Part shown: in pieces, positions 25,953-34,802 of the stretch | Layout of the letters: every line of letters starts with the position of its first letter | How positions within the stretch are numbered: position 1 is the stretch's first letter | Origin: Xanthomonas sp. NCPPB 1128 | GTDB taxonomy: Bacteria > Pseudomonadota > Gammaproteobacteria > Xanthomonadales > Xanthomonadaceae | DNA length: 64,000 nucleotides | Direction of reading: 5' to 3' | Assembly (NCBI RefSeq): GCF_001043115.1 | Contig: NZ_LFME01000023.1 | Location: 1 to 64,000, forward strand | Notes under the pieces: generated by a model | Seen by the model: the letters and a program-made list of their open reading frames with translations, nothing else | What the model was told of the DNA's origin: nothing | The model's database searches: none | Position numbers and translations under genes: made by a program

Positions 25953-28900
25953 ATGGACTTTTCCAGATTCTTCATCGACCGGCCGATCTTCGCCGCCGTG
26001 CTGTCGATCGTCATCTTCGCCGCGGGCCTGATCGCCATCCCGCTGCTCCCCATCGGCGAATACCCGGACGTGGTGCCGCCCTCGGTGGTGGTGCGCACGG
26101 TGTATCCGGGCGCCAACCCCAAGGTGATCGCCGAGACCGTCGCCACGCCGCTGGAGGAAGCGATCAACGGCGTCGAGAACATGATGTACATCAAGTCGGT
26201 CGCCGGTTCCGACGGCGTGCTGCAGATGACCGTGACCTTCCGCCCGGGCACCGATCCGGACGATGCCGCGGTCAAGGTGCAGAACCGCGTCGCCCAGGCG
26301 CAGGCGCGCCTGCCCGAGGATGTGCGCCGGCAGGGCGTGACCACGCAGAAGCAGTCGCCCACCTTCCTGATGGTGGTGCACCTGACCTCGCCCAAGGGCA
26401 AGTACGACACCCTGTACCTGCGCAACTACGCGCGCCTGCACGTCAAGGATGCGCTGGCGCGGATCCAGGGCGTGGGCGATGCGCAGGTGTTCGGCGGCGG
26501 CGACTACGCGATGCGCGCCTGGCTGGACCCCGAGCGGGTGGCCGCACGCGGGCTCACCGCCAGCGACGTGGTCGCGGCGATGCGCGAGCAGAACGTGCAG
26601 GTCTCCGCCGGCCAGCTCGGCGCCGAGCCGATGCCCGAGAGCAAGTTCCTGACCCTGATCAATGCCCAGGGCCGCCTGCGCACCGAACAGGAGTTCGGCG
26701 ACATCGTGCTCAAGGTCGGCGCGGACGGCCAGACCGTGCGCCTGTCCGACGTCGCGCGCCTGCAGTTGGGCGCCGGCGACTACACCCTGCGCGCGCAGCT
26801 GGACGGCAAGAACGCGGTCGGCATCGGCATCTTCCAGGCGCCGGGCGCCAACGCGCTGCAGATCCGCGACCAGGTCATCGCCAAGATGGACGAGCTGACC
26901 AAGCAGTTCCCGGACGATGTGAAGTACGAGGCCGTGTACGACACCACCATCTTCGTGCGCGACTCGATCAGCGCGGTGGTCCATACCCTGCTGGAGGCGG
27001 TGCTGCTGGTGGTGCTGGTGGTGATCCTGTTCCTGCAGACCTGGCGCGCCTCGATCATTCCGCTGATCGCGGTGCCGGTGTCGGTGGTCGGCACCTTCGC
27101 CGCGCTGTACTTGCTGGGCTTCTCGATCAACACGCTGACCCTGTTCGGACTGGTGCTGGCGATCGGCATCGTCGTCGATGACGCGATCGTGGTGGTGGAG
27201 AACGTCGAGCGCAACATCGAGGAAGGCCTGACCCCGCTGGCGGCGGCCCACCAGGCGATGCGCGAGGTGTCCGGCCCGATCATCGCGATCGCGCTGGTGC
27301 TGTGCGCGGTGTTCGTGCCGATGGCGTTCCTGTCGGGCGTGACCGGGCAGTTCTACAAGCAGTTCGCGGTGACCATCGCCATCTCCACGGTGATCTCGGC
27401 GATCAACTCGCTGACCCTGTCGCCGGCGCTGGCCGCGCGCCTGCTGCGCAGCCACGACGCGCCCAAGGACCGCCTGTCGCGCGGCATGGAGCGGCTGTTC
27501 GGCGGCTGGCTGTTCCGTCCGTTCAACCGCTTCTTCCACCGCAGCTCCGACCGCTACCAGGGGGCAGTGTCGCGCATCCTCGGCCGCCGCGGCGCGGTGT
27601 TCGCGGTGTACGTGGCGCTGTTGCTGGTCACCGGGCTGATGTTCAAGGCGGTGCCGGGCGGCTTCATCCCGACCCAGGACAAGATGTACCTGATCGCCGG
27701 CGTCAAGCTGCCGGAAGGCGCCTCGATCGAGCGCACCGACGCGATGCTGCGCAAGGTCGCCACCATCGCCATGCAGACCGACGGCGTGGCCCATGCGATC
27801 TCGTTCCCCGGCCTGAACGCGCTGCAGTTCACCAATACGCCCAACACCGGCGTGGTGTTCCTGCCGCTGAAGCCGTTCGCCGAGCGCCACCGCAGCGCGC
27901 TGGAGATCAACGCCGAGATCAATCAGCGCATCTCGCAGCTGGGCGAGGGCATGTCGTTCGCCTTCATGCCGCCGCCGATCCTCGGCCTGGGCAACGGCAA
28001 CGGCTACCAGTTGTTCATCGAGGACCGTGCCAACCTCGGTTACGGCGCGCTGCAGAACGCGGTCAACGCCATGCAGGGCGCGGTGGCGCAGACCCCGGGC
28101 ATGAGCTTCCCGATCGGCACCTACCAGGCCAACGTGCCGCAGCTCGATGCCGAGGTCGACCGGGTCAAGGCCAAGGCCCAGGGCGTGGCCCTGACCGATC
28201 TGTTCGATACCTTGCAGACTTATCTGGGCTCGACCTACGTCAACGACTTCAACCAGTTCGGCCGCACCTGGCAGGTGATCGCCCAGGCCGATGCGCCGTT
28301 CCGCGAGAGCGTGGAGGACATCGCCCGGCTGCGCACCCGCAATGCCCAGGACGAGATGGTGCCGATCGGCTCGATGGTGACCATCAAGCAGACCTACGGC
28401 CCGGACCCGGTGCTGCGCTACAACGGCTATCCGGCCGCCGACCTGGCCGGCGAAGCGGATGCGCGATCGCTGTCCTCGGCCGAGGCGATGGCCAAGATCA
28501 CCCAGATCGCCAAGCAGGTGCTGCCCAACGGCATGGAGATCGAGTGGACCGACCTGAGCTACCAGCAGGCGACTCAGGGCAATGCGGCGCTGGTGGTGTT
28601 CCCACTGGCGGTGCTGCTGGCGCTCCTGGTGCTGGCCGCGCTGTACGAGAGCTGGACCCTGCCGCTGGCGGTGATCCTGATCGTGCCGATGACGCTGCTG
28701 TCGGCGCTGTTCGGGGTGTGGCTGAGCGGCGGCGACAACAACGTGTTCGTGCAGGTCGGCCTGGTGGTGCTGATGGGCCTGGCGTGCAAGAACGCGATCC
28801 TGATCGTCGAGTTCGCCCGCGAACTGGAACTGCAGGGCAAGGGCATCGTCGAATCGGCGCTGCAGGCCTGCCGTCTGCGCCTGCGCCCGATCGTGATGAC

Positions 28901-29123
28901 TTCCATCGCCTTCATCGCCGGTACCGTGCCGCTGGTGTTCTCGCATGGCGCGGGCGCCGAAGTGCGCTCTGCCACCGGCATCACCGTGTTCGCCGGCATG
29001 CTGGGCGTGACCCTGTTCGGCCTGTTCCTCACCCCCGTGTTCTACGTCGCCCTGCGCAAGCTGGCCGGGCGGCCGCTGGTCTCGCATGCGCCGGCCCACG
29101 CCGACGCGCCGGCGCACGGCTGA
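25953..29123 (+). CDS. RND efflux pump inner-membrane transporter (SmeW/MexF-like)
   Basis: 1056 residues, the full length of the HAE1 RND family: 12 transmembrane helices and two large periplasmic loops. The proton-relay residues are present: Asp-Asp in GIVVDDAIVVVEN (TM4) and the lysine in GLACKNAILIVEF (TM10). MexF-type pumps export chloramphenicol, quinolones and related drugs; that range is family knowledge, not shown here. It is 133 nt after the adaptor gene, in the same operon. Confidence 0.95.
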   Translation: MDFSRFFIDRPIFAAVLSIVIFAAGLIAIPLLPIGEYPDVVPPSVVVRTVYPGANPKVIAETVATPLEEAINGVENMMYIKSVAGSDGVLQMTVTFRPGTDPDDAAVKVQNRVAQAQARLPEDVRRQGVTTQKQSPTFLMVVHLTSPKGKYDTLYLRNYARLHVKDALARIQGVGDAQVFGGGDYAMRAWLDPERVAARGLTASDVVAAMREQNVQVSAGQLGAEPMPESKFLTLINAQGRLRTEQEFGDIVLKVGADGQTVRLSDVARLQLGAGDYTLRAQLDGKNAVGIGIFQAPGANALQIRDQVIAKMDELTKQFPDDVKYEAVYDTTIFVRDSISAVVHTLLEAVLLVVLVVILFLQTWRASIIPLIAVPVSVVGTFAALYLLGFSINTLTLFGLVLAIGIVVDDAIVVVENVERNIEEGLTPLAAAHQAMREVSGPIIAIALVLCAVFVPMAFLSGVTGQFYKQFAVTIAISTVISAINSLTLSPALAARLLRSHDAPKDRLSRGMERLFGGWLFRPFNRFFHRSSDRYQGAVSRILGRRGAVFAVYVALLLVTGLMFKAVPGGFIPTQDKMYLIAGVKLPEGASIERTDAMLRKVATIAMQTDGVAHAISFPGLNALQFTNTPNTGVVFLPLKPFAERHRSALEINAEINQRISQLGEGMSFAFMPPPILGLGNGNGYQLFIEDRANLGYGALQNAVNAMQGAVAQTPGMSFPIGTYQANVPQLDAEVDRVKAKAQGVALTDLFDTLQTYLGSTYVNDFNQFGRTWQVIAQADAPFRESVEDIARLRTRNAQDEMVPIGSMVTIKQTYGPDPVLRYNGYPAADLAGEADARSLSSAEAMAKITQIAKQVLPNGMEIEWTDLSYQQATQGNAALVVFPLAVLLALLVLAALYESWTLPLAVILIVPMTLLSALFGVWLSGGDNNVFVQVGLVVLMGLACKNAILIVEFARELELQGKGIVESALQACRLRLRPIVMTSIAFIAGTVPLVFSHGAGAEVRSATGITVFAGMLGVTLFGLFLTPVFYVALRKLAGRPLVSHAPAHADAPAHG

Positions 29124-29154
29124 TTTCTTTCCCATCCTTCTCAGGAGTTTCGCA

Positions 29155-29889
29155 ATGAACGCAGCACACAAGATCGCCCTGGTCACCGGCGCCACCCGCG
29201 GCATCGGCCTGCACACCGTGCGGCTGCTGGCCGAAGCCGGCGTGCACACCCTGCTGGCCGGGCGCGACGCCACCCGCGCCAGCGCCGCGGCCCTGGAACT
29301 GCAGGGCGAGGGCCTGCCGGTGGAGCCGCTGACCCTGGACGTCACCGACGCCGCCAGCATCGCTGCCGCGGTGGAGACGGTGCGCGCACGCCATGGGCGG
29401 CTGGACATCCTGGTCAACAACGCCGGCATCCTGCGCGACGACCTGCGCCTGAGCGTGTCGCAGCAGAGCCTGGAGACCTGGCGCGAGACCTTCGACACCA
29501 ACCTGTTCGGGCTGATCGCGGTCACCCAGGCGTTCCTGCCGTTGCTGCGCGAGGCGCCGGCCGCGCGCATCGTCAACGTCTCCAGCCTGCTCGGCTCGCT
29601 TGCGCTGCACAGCCAGCCGGGCTCGCCGATCTACGACTTCAAGGTGCCGGCCTACAACGTGTCCAAGAGCGCGGTGAATGCCTGGACCATCCAGCTGGCC
29701 TACGAACTGCGCGAGACCCCGATCAAGGTCAACACCATCCATCCCGGCTACGTGAAGACCGACATGAACGCGGGCGAGGGCGAGCTGGACGTGGCGGATG
29801 GCGCGCGCAGCAGCGTGATGATGGCGCTGCTCGACGCCGACGGTCCGACCGGCAGCTACACCCATGTCGGCCAGGTGCTGCCATGGTGA
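29155..29889 (+). CDS. SDR oxidoreductase inside the efflux operon (SmeU2-like)
   Basis: 244 residues of a classical SDR: TGATRGIG cofactor loop near residues 12-19, NNAG, catalytic serine in VNVSSLLGS, and an intact YNVSK. NADP is favoured by the arginine in the loop. It is 31 nt after the pump gene with an AGGAG ribosome site and overlaps the next gene by 7 nt. Unlike the first SDR of the operon it keeps all catalytic residues. It may reduce a quinone- or aldehyde-like compound handled by the pump; that is inference. Confidence 0.88.
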   Translation: MNAAHKIALVTGATRGIGLHTVRLLAEAGVHTLLAGRDATRASAAALELQGEGLPVEPLTLDVTDAASIAAAVETVRARHGRLDILVNNAGILRDDLRLSVSQQSLETWRETFDTNLFGLIAVTQAFLPLLREAPAARIVNVSSLLGSLALHSQPGSPIYDFKVPAYNVSKSAVNAWTIQLAYELRETPIKVNTIHPGYVKTDMNAGEGELDVADGARSSVMMALLDADGPTGSYTHVGQVLPW

Positions 29890-31343
29890 TCCGTCCCGTC
29901 TTCGGCGTGCTGGCGCTGGCGCTGCTCAGCGGCTGCGCCAGCGTCGGCCCCGACTACCGCGCGCCGGCGCAGCCGCCAGTGACGCTGCAGGGCGCGGCGT
30001 CGCCGGTGTTCGCGACCGATTCGCCGGTCGCGTCCTGGTGGGCGCAGTTCGACGATCCGGTGCTGGAGCAACTGGTGCACGATGGCCTGGTCGCCAACCT
30101 GGATCTGCGCCTCGCCCTGGCGCGCGTGCACGAGGCGCGCGCGGTCTTCGCCGAGCAGCGCCTGGACCAGGCGCCGCACGTCACTGCCGGCGGCGACTAC
30201 ACCCGCGGCAAGGCGCCGGATGCGGACGCCGGCGGCGCGCGCGTGCTCACCGAGAGATACCGCCTCGGCTTCGATGCCGCCTGGGAGCTGGACCTGTTCG
30301 GGCGCCAGCGCCGTGCCAGCGAAGCGGCACGCGCGAACCTGGAGGCCGAACAGGCCGGCCTGGCCGACGCCCAGGTCACCGTGGCCGCGGAGGTGGCACG
30401 CAATTACTTCGCCCTGCGCGGCACGCAGAAGCGCATCGCGCTGGCGCGGACCACGCTCGATAACCTGCGCGACACCCAGCGGCTGACCGAGACCCGTTGG
30501 CGACTGGGCGCGGGCAGCGAACTGGACGTGCAGAGCAGCCGCGCCCGGCTGAAGGCGATCGAGGCCGACATCCCGCTGCTGGAAGTCGACGCCGCGCAGG
30601 CGCGGCACCGGCTGGCGGTGCTGCTGGGCAAGCCGCCCGGCACGCTCGACGCGCTGCTGGCGCCACAGCCGACCCCGGCCTATGCACGCGCCTTGCCGCT
30701 GGGCGATACCACGCAGTTGCTGCGCCGGCGTCCCGACGTGCGCATCGCCGAACGTAACCTGGCGGCGGCGACCGCGCGGGTCGGCGTGGCCACCGCCGAC
30801 CTGTTCCCGCGGATCAGCCTGTCCGGTTTCGTCGGCTTCCTGTCCGGTGACGCCGGCGCCTTGCTGCACGGCCGTAGCAAGGCCTGGTCGCTGACCCCGT
30901 CGATCCAGTGGGCGGCATTCGACATCGGCAGCGTGCGGGCACGCCTGCGCGCGAGCGAAGCGCAGGCCGACGGCGCCGCCGCCGACTACGAGAAGGCCGT
31001 GCTCGGTGCACTGGAGGATACCGAGAACGCCTTGACCGCCTATGCCCACGAACAGGCGCGGCTGGCGATCGTGGCCGAACAGACGCAGGCGGCGCAGCGT
31101 GCCGAGGCGTTGGCGCAGATCCGGTACCGCGAAGGTTCGGAGGATTTCCTGACCCTGCTCGATGCGCAGCGCACGCAACTGACTGCCGAGGCTGCCCTGG
31201 CCGACGCCGAGGCGGCGGTGAACATCGGCGTGGTGCGGGTGTACAAGGCGCTCGGCGGCTGGGGCCAGGATGCGGACACGGAGGCCGGCAGCAGGGATGT
31301 CGCCACCACCGCGGTGGCGGCGTCTGCAGTGCAGGCGCGTTGA
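29883..31343 (+). CDS. RND efflux outer-membrane factor (SmeX/OprN-like)
   Basis: 486 residues of the NodT/TolC-like OMF family: lipoprotein signal (LLSGC), then two repeated halves forming a 12-strand barrel and helical tunnel (motifs FDAAWELDLFGRQRRASEAARANLEAEQA and LTPSIQWAAFDIGSVRARLRASEAQADGA are typical, here cited as landmarks only). Start ATG 29883 lies within the end of the SDR gene, so translation is coupled. It is the last gene of the operon. Confidence 0.93.
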   Translation: MVIRPVFGVLALALLSGCASVGPDYRAPAQPPVTLQGAASPVFATDSPVASWWAQFDDPVLEQLVHDGLVANLDLRLALARVHEARAVFAEQRLDQAPHVTAGGDYTRGKAPDADAGGARVLTERYRLGFDAAWELDLFGRQRRASEAARANLEAEQAGLADAQVTVAAEVARNYFALRGTQKRIALARTTLDNLRDTQRLTETRWRLGAGSELDVQSSRARLKAIEADIPLLEVDAAQARHRLAVLLGKPPGTLDALLAPQPTPAYARALPLGDTTQLLRRRPDVRIAERNLAAATARVGVATADLFPRISLSGFVGFLSGDAGALLHGRSKAWSLTPSIQWAAFDIGSVRARLRASEAQADGAAADYEKAVLGALEDTENALTAYAHEQARLAIVAEQTQAAQRAEALAQIRYREGSEDFLTLLDAQRTQLTAEAALADAEAAVNIGVVRVYKALGGWGQDADTEAGSRDVATTAVAASAVQAR

Positions 31344-31456
31344 GCGAGCGGGGTGCTCAAAGGCCGCGGTGCGGGCCGACCGTTCGCACCGCTGCACCTG
31401 GTCGGCACCTCTCGCCATGTGCTCTCGCCGCCATCCAGCCGTGTCCCAGGTTTGTC

Positions 31457-31512
31457 TGTAGGAGCGGCTTCAGCCGCGACGGGCTTCCCCGATGAAGCCC
31501 GTCGCGGCTGCA
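31457..31512. repeat. REP-like palindromic repeat
   Basis: A GGAGCGGCTTCAGCCGCGAC hairpin followed by an arm that pairs over a longer distance (GGGCTT with AAGCCC, GTCGCGGC). The family recurs near 44270, 44360, 44570, 44760, 55140, 55180, 55300, 57510 and 57550. Confidence 0.75.
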
Positions 31513-31559
31513 TGACAGTGGACTCCCAACTGGCTCGCGGCGAGCCCTAGGGGTGCACT

Positions 31560-31584
31560 GTGGGAGGGACTTCAGTCCCAACGC
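31560..31584. repeat. diverged REP-like hairpin
   Basis: A TGGGAGGGACTTCAGTCCC-type copy of the same hairpin family with compensating changes in both arms. Confidence 0.6.
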
Positions 31585-31730
31585 ATTGCGCCATCGGAAC
31601 GCACACCACTTCCGCGCGGCATGACAGTTGACGCCCACAGGGCACTTCCTGCCATCAGAGCCGCCCTGGTGACGGCTACCGGACCGAAGACCAGCCGGGC
31701 ACGCGGCAAATCGCTGCGGGTGCTGGCCGC

Positions 31731-32723
31731 TCAGTCCTGCGCCACGTCCTCGGCGATCACGTAACGGTCGCGTCCACTGTTCTTGGCCTGGTATAGCGCG
31801 GTGTCGGCGCGCGAGAACCAGTCGTGCCACTGCACCTCGTCGCACAGCATGGCCGCACCCAGCGACACGGTGATGGTGCCATTGGGGCCGCGCAGCGCCG
31901 TGCGCGCGGCATCGTGCAGGCGTCTGGCGAAGGCCGACAGTTCGGTCGCCGACTGCAGCCGCGCCACCACCACGAACTCTTCGCCGCCGAACCGGAACAC
32001 CTCGTCCGGCGCACGCACCTGCGCCCGCAGCAGCGTCGCCAGTTCGGCCAGCACGCGGTCGCCCTCGGCATGGCCGTAGAGGTCGTTGACCTCCTTGAAG
32101 TGATCGATGTCGAGCACGATCAATCCATGCCGGCGTGTCGCGCGGCGCGGATCGGCCACCCGCTGCGACAGGCTGCGCTCCAGCATGCGGCGGTTCGGCA
32201 GCCCGGTGAGCGAGTCGTGCGATGCCAACTGCTCCAGTTGCACACGATCGCCTTCCACCCGCAACGCCAGCATGTAGCCCAACCCGGTGATCAGCAGCGA
32301 CACTGCCAGCATCGAGAAGAAGTGCTCGGCACCCAGGGTGCTCGGCGTGACCACCAGCAGCACCGCGATCAGGGTCGCGTTGCAGGCCAGCGCGACATTG
32401 CGCGTCACCACGAAGAAATTGCTCATCATCACCAGGTACAGCCACGGCACCGCGGCGTGGCGCAGCGCATGGCAGGCCAGGGCGCTGCCCAGCAACCAGC
32501 TCAGCGACAGCAAGGGATCCATGCGGCCGTCGCCGCGGTGCAGCGCCAGCCACGTCGCCAGCGCGGCCAGGCCGGCCAGCGCGGCACCGGCCAGCGCGGT
32601 CAACGGCGCGCCGATCGCCGTCTGGTAGACCGCGAGCAGCAGCAGCACCGCCGCCGTGGACGGGCCGAGCACCTTGATGATGCCGAGCCGGAAGTGCCGG
32701 CGCAGGGTCAAGCCCGCGCTCAC
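31731..32723 (-). CDS. membrane-bound GGDEF diguanylate cyclase
   Basis: 330 residues: an N-terminal membrane part with about six helices (20-165) and a C-terminal GGDEF domain. The active site is GGEEF, a functional variant. An inhibitory I-site RxxD (RAPD) lies five residues upstream, so product inhibition by c-di-GMP is expected. GTG 32723 is preferred over TTG 32729 because AGGAGG sits 8 nt before it. It is convergent with the efflux operon. It is a possible counterpart of the EAL enzyme at 8585. Confidence 0.9.
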   Translation of the reverse strand: MSAGLTLRRHFRLGIIKVLGPSTAAVLLLLAVYQTAIGAPLTALAGAALAGLAALATWLALHRGDGRMDPLLSLSWLLGSALACHALRHAAVPWLYLVMMSNFFVVTRNVALACNATLIAVLLVVTPSTLGAEHFFSMLAVSLLITGLGYMLALRVEGDRVQLEQLASHDSLTGLPNRRMLERSLSQRVADPRRATRRHGLIVLDIDHFKEVNDLYGHAEGDRVLAELATLLRAQVRAPDEVFRFGGEEFVVVARLQSATELSAFARRLHDAARTALRGPNGTITVSLGAAMLCDEVQWHDWFSRADTALYQAKNSGRDRYVIAEDVAQD

Positions 32724-33228
32724 GGGCAAGGCCTCCTGAACGGCACATGGTCATTGCGGGCGGGCTGGCGAGGGGGGGCGACGAACATGGCGACGTCAGG
32801 ATGGCGAAGAGGCGTTACGGTGTCAGCTGCAAGTTCCATGCCTGCGATTCTTTTGTGGTCGATATCCCGAAGCTGACTGAGGCGCAGCGGGATTGCCGAC
32901 ACGCACGGCGTCACGACGACGTCGCATTGGCGCAGGGATCCGCGTCGCACGGCTATCCCTGCGCCACGCGCCAGACGTTATCTGGCGGCGAGCAGAGAGG
33001 AGCCGTTGCAAGCAAGCGCGCACCTGATCCTTCTCCCTCCGGGAGAAGGTGGCGCGCAGCGCCGGATGAGGGGACGGGCGAATCACAACGCCAGCCGGGC
33101 AAGCGGTACGGTGGCCGCGTGGGGACGGCGCTGCGCGCCAATGGACGCAGCGCTGACCTGACGGGCTATGTCTGCACCGCTGACGTCACCGGCGTGATGG
33201 GATGAGCAAGATGCGCCTGCCAGAGGTT
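32724..33228. other. intergenic region with a solitary array-type repeat
   Basis: About 500 bases upstream of the diguanylate cyclase gene. It holds one partial copy of the repeat found in tandem at 47151-47925, and otherwise nothing supported. Confidence 0.5.
33030..33080. repeat. solitary copy of the fur-recN array repeat
   Basis: CTTCTCCCTCCGGGAGAAGG followed by a second small hairpin and GGATGAGGGGACGGGCG. It matches the second half of the 139-bp unit at 47151-47925. Confidence 0.7.
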
Positions 33229-33231
33229 CGG

Positions 33232-33405
33232 CTACGCCTCGCTGCCGTCGATGGCCTTCAGCCCTTTCTTGCTCAGTGCGAGATCGCCATCCTCGCCTTG
33301 TGCCGCATAGTCCTCGCGCACCGCCCAGGTTGCGTCTGCTTCGCTGACCGGCGTGGTGGCGTGGATGTCCTGCAGGATGCGCAGTTGTTCCTGGGTCAAT
33401 GACAT
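33232..33405 (-). CDS. short protein of unknown function
   Basis: 57 residues, acidic (MSLTQEQLRILQDIHATTPV at the start; Ala/Asp/Lys-rich after). No family is recognised. ATG 33405 has a weak ribosome site; an in-frame ATG at 33432 is an alternative. The helical N-terminus and even coding composition favour a real gene, but support is modest. Confidence 0.5.
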   Translation of the reverse strand: MSLTQEQLRILQDIHATTPVSEADATWAVREDYAAQGEDGDLALSKKGLKAIDGSEA

Positions 33406-33908
33406 GGCAAAGGACCGAATGGGGGAGGGCATGACTCACCGTACAGACCGGCGGTGACGGGCATGTCGGCGCGTCGGCACGAGACTGCGAGCATTGGCGT
33501 GGCTGCAACGCGATTGCGGTAATCCGCGAGATCCGCGCGCGGCATCTCATCGCGCGGCCTCGACGCCGCCGACATCATTTCGCAACGCCTCAAGGACGCC
33601 GGCGTAACGGGCGCCCAAGCATGATGTGTCTACCAGCTGTGCGGCCGGGGCGATGCCTGGGGCTGCTTCAAGGATGCAGGCATCCGCGGCTGGACCATCT
33701 TCTCCCGCATCGGCAGGCTCGCTGGCCTGCCGATGCTGTTTTGTACCAACGCGTCGAGGACGATGCGCGGTGGCGGTGATCCTCGCGCTGGTCGGCCATA
33801 GCGCCATGGTTCGCAGCCCCGTCCCGGAAGACGCACATCGCCCACCGGACACGCAATGACGCGCCTGGGCGCGCCATTGCATGGACGATGCGTCGCTGTC
33901 GCCAGGCG
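33406..33908. other. intergenic region, possible gene remnant
   Basis: About 500 bases. From 33541 to 33735 the plus frame reads like protein (GLDAADIISQRLKDAGV, a stop at 33622-33624, then GDAWGCFKDAGIRGW), suggesting a decayed gene. No family is recognised and no start can be placed. Confidence 0.3.
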
Positions 33909-34802
33909 TCAGGCGACGCCGGCACCGCCGGTCGCGCCGAACACTTCGCCGGTCAGGTAGCTGCCTTCCTGGCTGGCGAGCAGCACGTACAGCGGCGCGA
34001 TTTCGACCGGCTGGCCCGGACGCTTGAAGTGGGTCTTCGAGCCGAACTGGGTGACCGCCTCCATCGGTTGGCCGCCGGAGGACTGCAGCGCGGTCCAGAA
34101 GGGACCAGGGGCCACCACGTTCGCGCGGATGCCCTTTTCGCTCAGCTGCGCCGCCAATGCCTTGGTGTAGGCGACGATGCCGGCCTTGGTGGTCGCGTAG
34201 TCGAGCAGGATCGCCGACGGATCGTACGCCTGGATGGAGGCGGTGGTGATCACCGCCGCGCCCGGCGGCAGGTGTGGCACCGCGGCGCGGCAGATCCAGT
34301 GCATGGCATAGAGATTGGTCTTCAGCGTCTTGTCGAAATCCTCGTCGCTCACTTCGCCGATCTCTTCGCGATATTGCTGCCGGCCCGCGTTGATCACCAG
34401 GATGTCCAGGCCGTCCAAACCGGCCACCGCTTTATCGACCAATTGCGCGCACCACTGCCGATCGGTGATGTCGCCCGGGAGGCTGATCGCCTTGCGTCCT
34501 TCGGCCTCGATCAGCGCGATGACCTCCTGTGCGTCCGACGCTTCCTCGGCAAGGAAGGAGATGGCCACATCGGCGCCCTCGCGCGCGAACGCGATCGCCG
34601 CGGCGCGGCCGATGCCGCTGTCGCCGCCGGTCACCAGCGCCCGGCGGCCCGCCAGCTTGCCCGATCCGCGATAGCTGGTCTCGCCGTGGTCGGGTACCGG
34701 GTCCATCTCCGAGGCCTTGCCCGGCACCGGTTGCGGCTGCGGCGGGAAGGGCGGCTTGGGGTACTGCTCGCGCGGGTCCTGCATCTTCAGTCGATCGTTC
34801 AT
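33909..34802 (-). CDS. SDR oxidoreductase (YhdF/YghA-like)
   Basis: 297 residues: a Pro/Gln-rich N-terminal tail of about 45 residues, then a classical SDR with TGGDSGIG, NAG, catalytic S in TTASIQAYD, and a Y-x3-K seen as YATTK. The Pro-rich head is typical of the YghA/glucose-dehydrogenase-like stress SDRs. ATG 34802 overlaps the GH15 stop (ATGA) and lies behind AGAGGAAG inside that gene, so the two genes are translationally coupled. The substrate is unknown. Confidence 0.87.
   Translation of the reverse strand: MNDRLKMQDPREQYPKPPFPPQPQPVPGKASEMDPVPDHGETSYRGSGKLAGRRALVTGGDSGIGRAAAIAFAREGADVAISFLAEEASDAQEVIALIEAEGRKAISLPGDITDRQWCAQLVDKAVAGLDGLDILVINAGRQQYREEIGEVSDEDFDKTLKTNLYAMHWICRAAVPHLPPGAAVITTASIQAYDPSAILLDYATTKAGIVAYTKALAAQLSEKGIRANVVAPGPFWTALQSSGGQPMEAVTQFGSKTHFKRPGQPVEIAPLYVLLASQEGSYLTGEVFGATGGAGVA

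Larger units (their letters stand above)
31344..31730. other. intergenic region with REP-like hairpins
   Basis: 387 bases between the convergent efflux operon and diguanylate cyclase gene. It contains two GTAGGAGCGGCTTCAGCC-type hairpins (listed separately) and no supported gene. Confidence 0.6.

Noticed and set aside
25734-29576. 1280-codon minus-strand open frame
   Set aside because: It is antisense to the RND pump and SDR genes, which have clear family motifs; high GC content creates long antisense frames.
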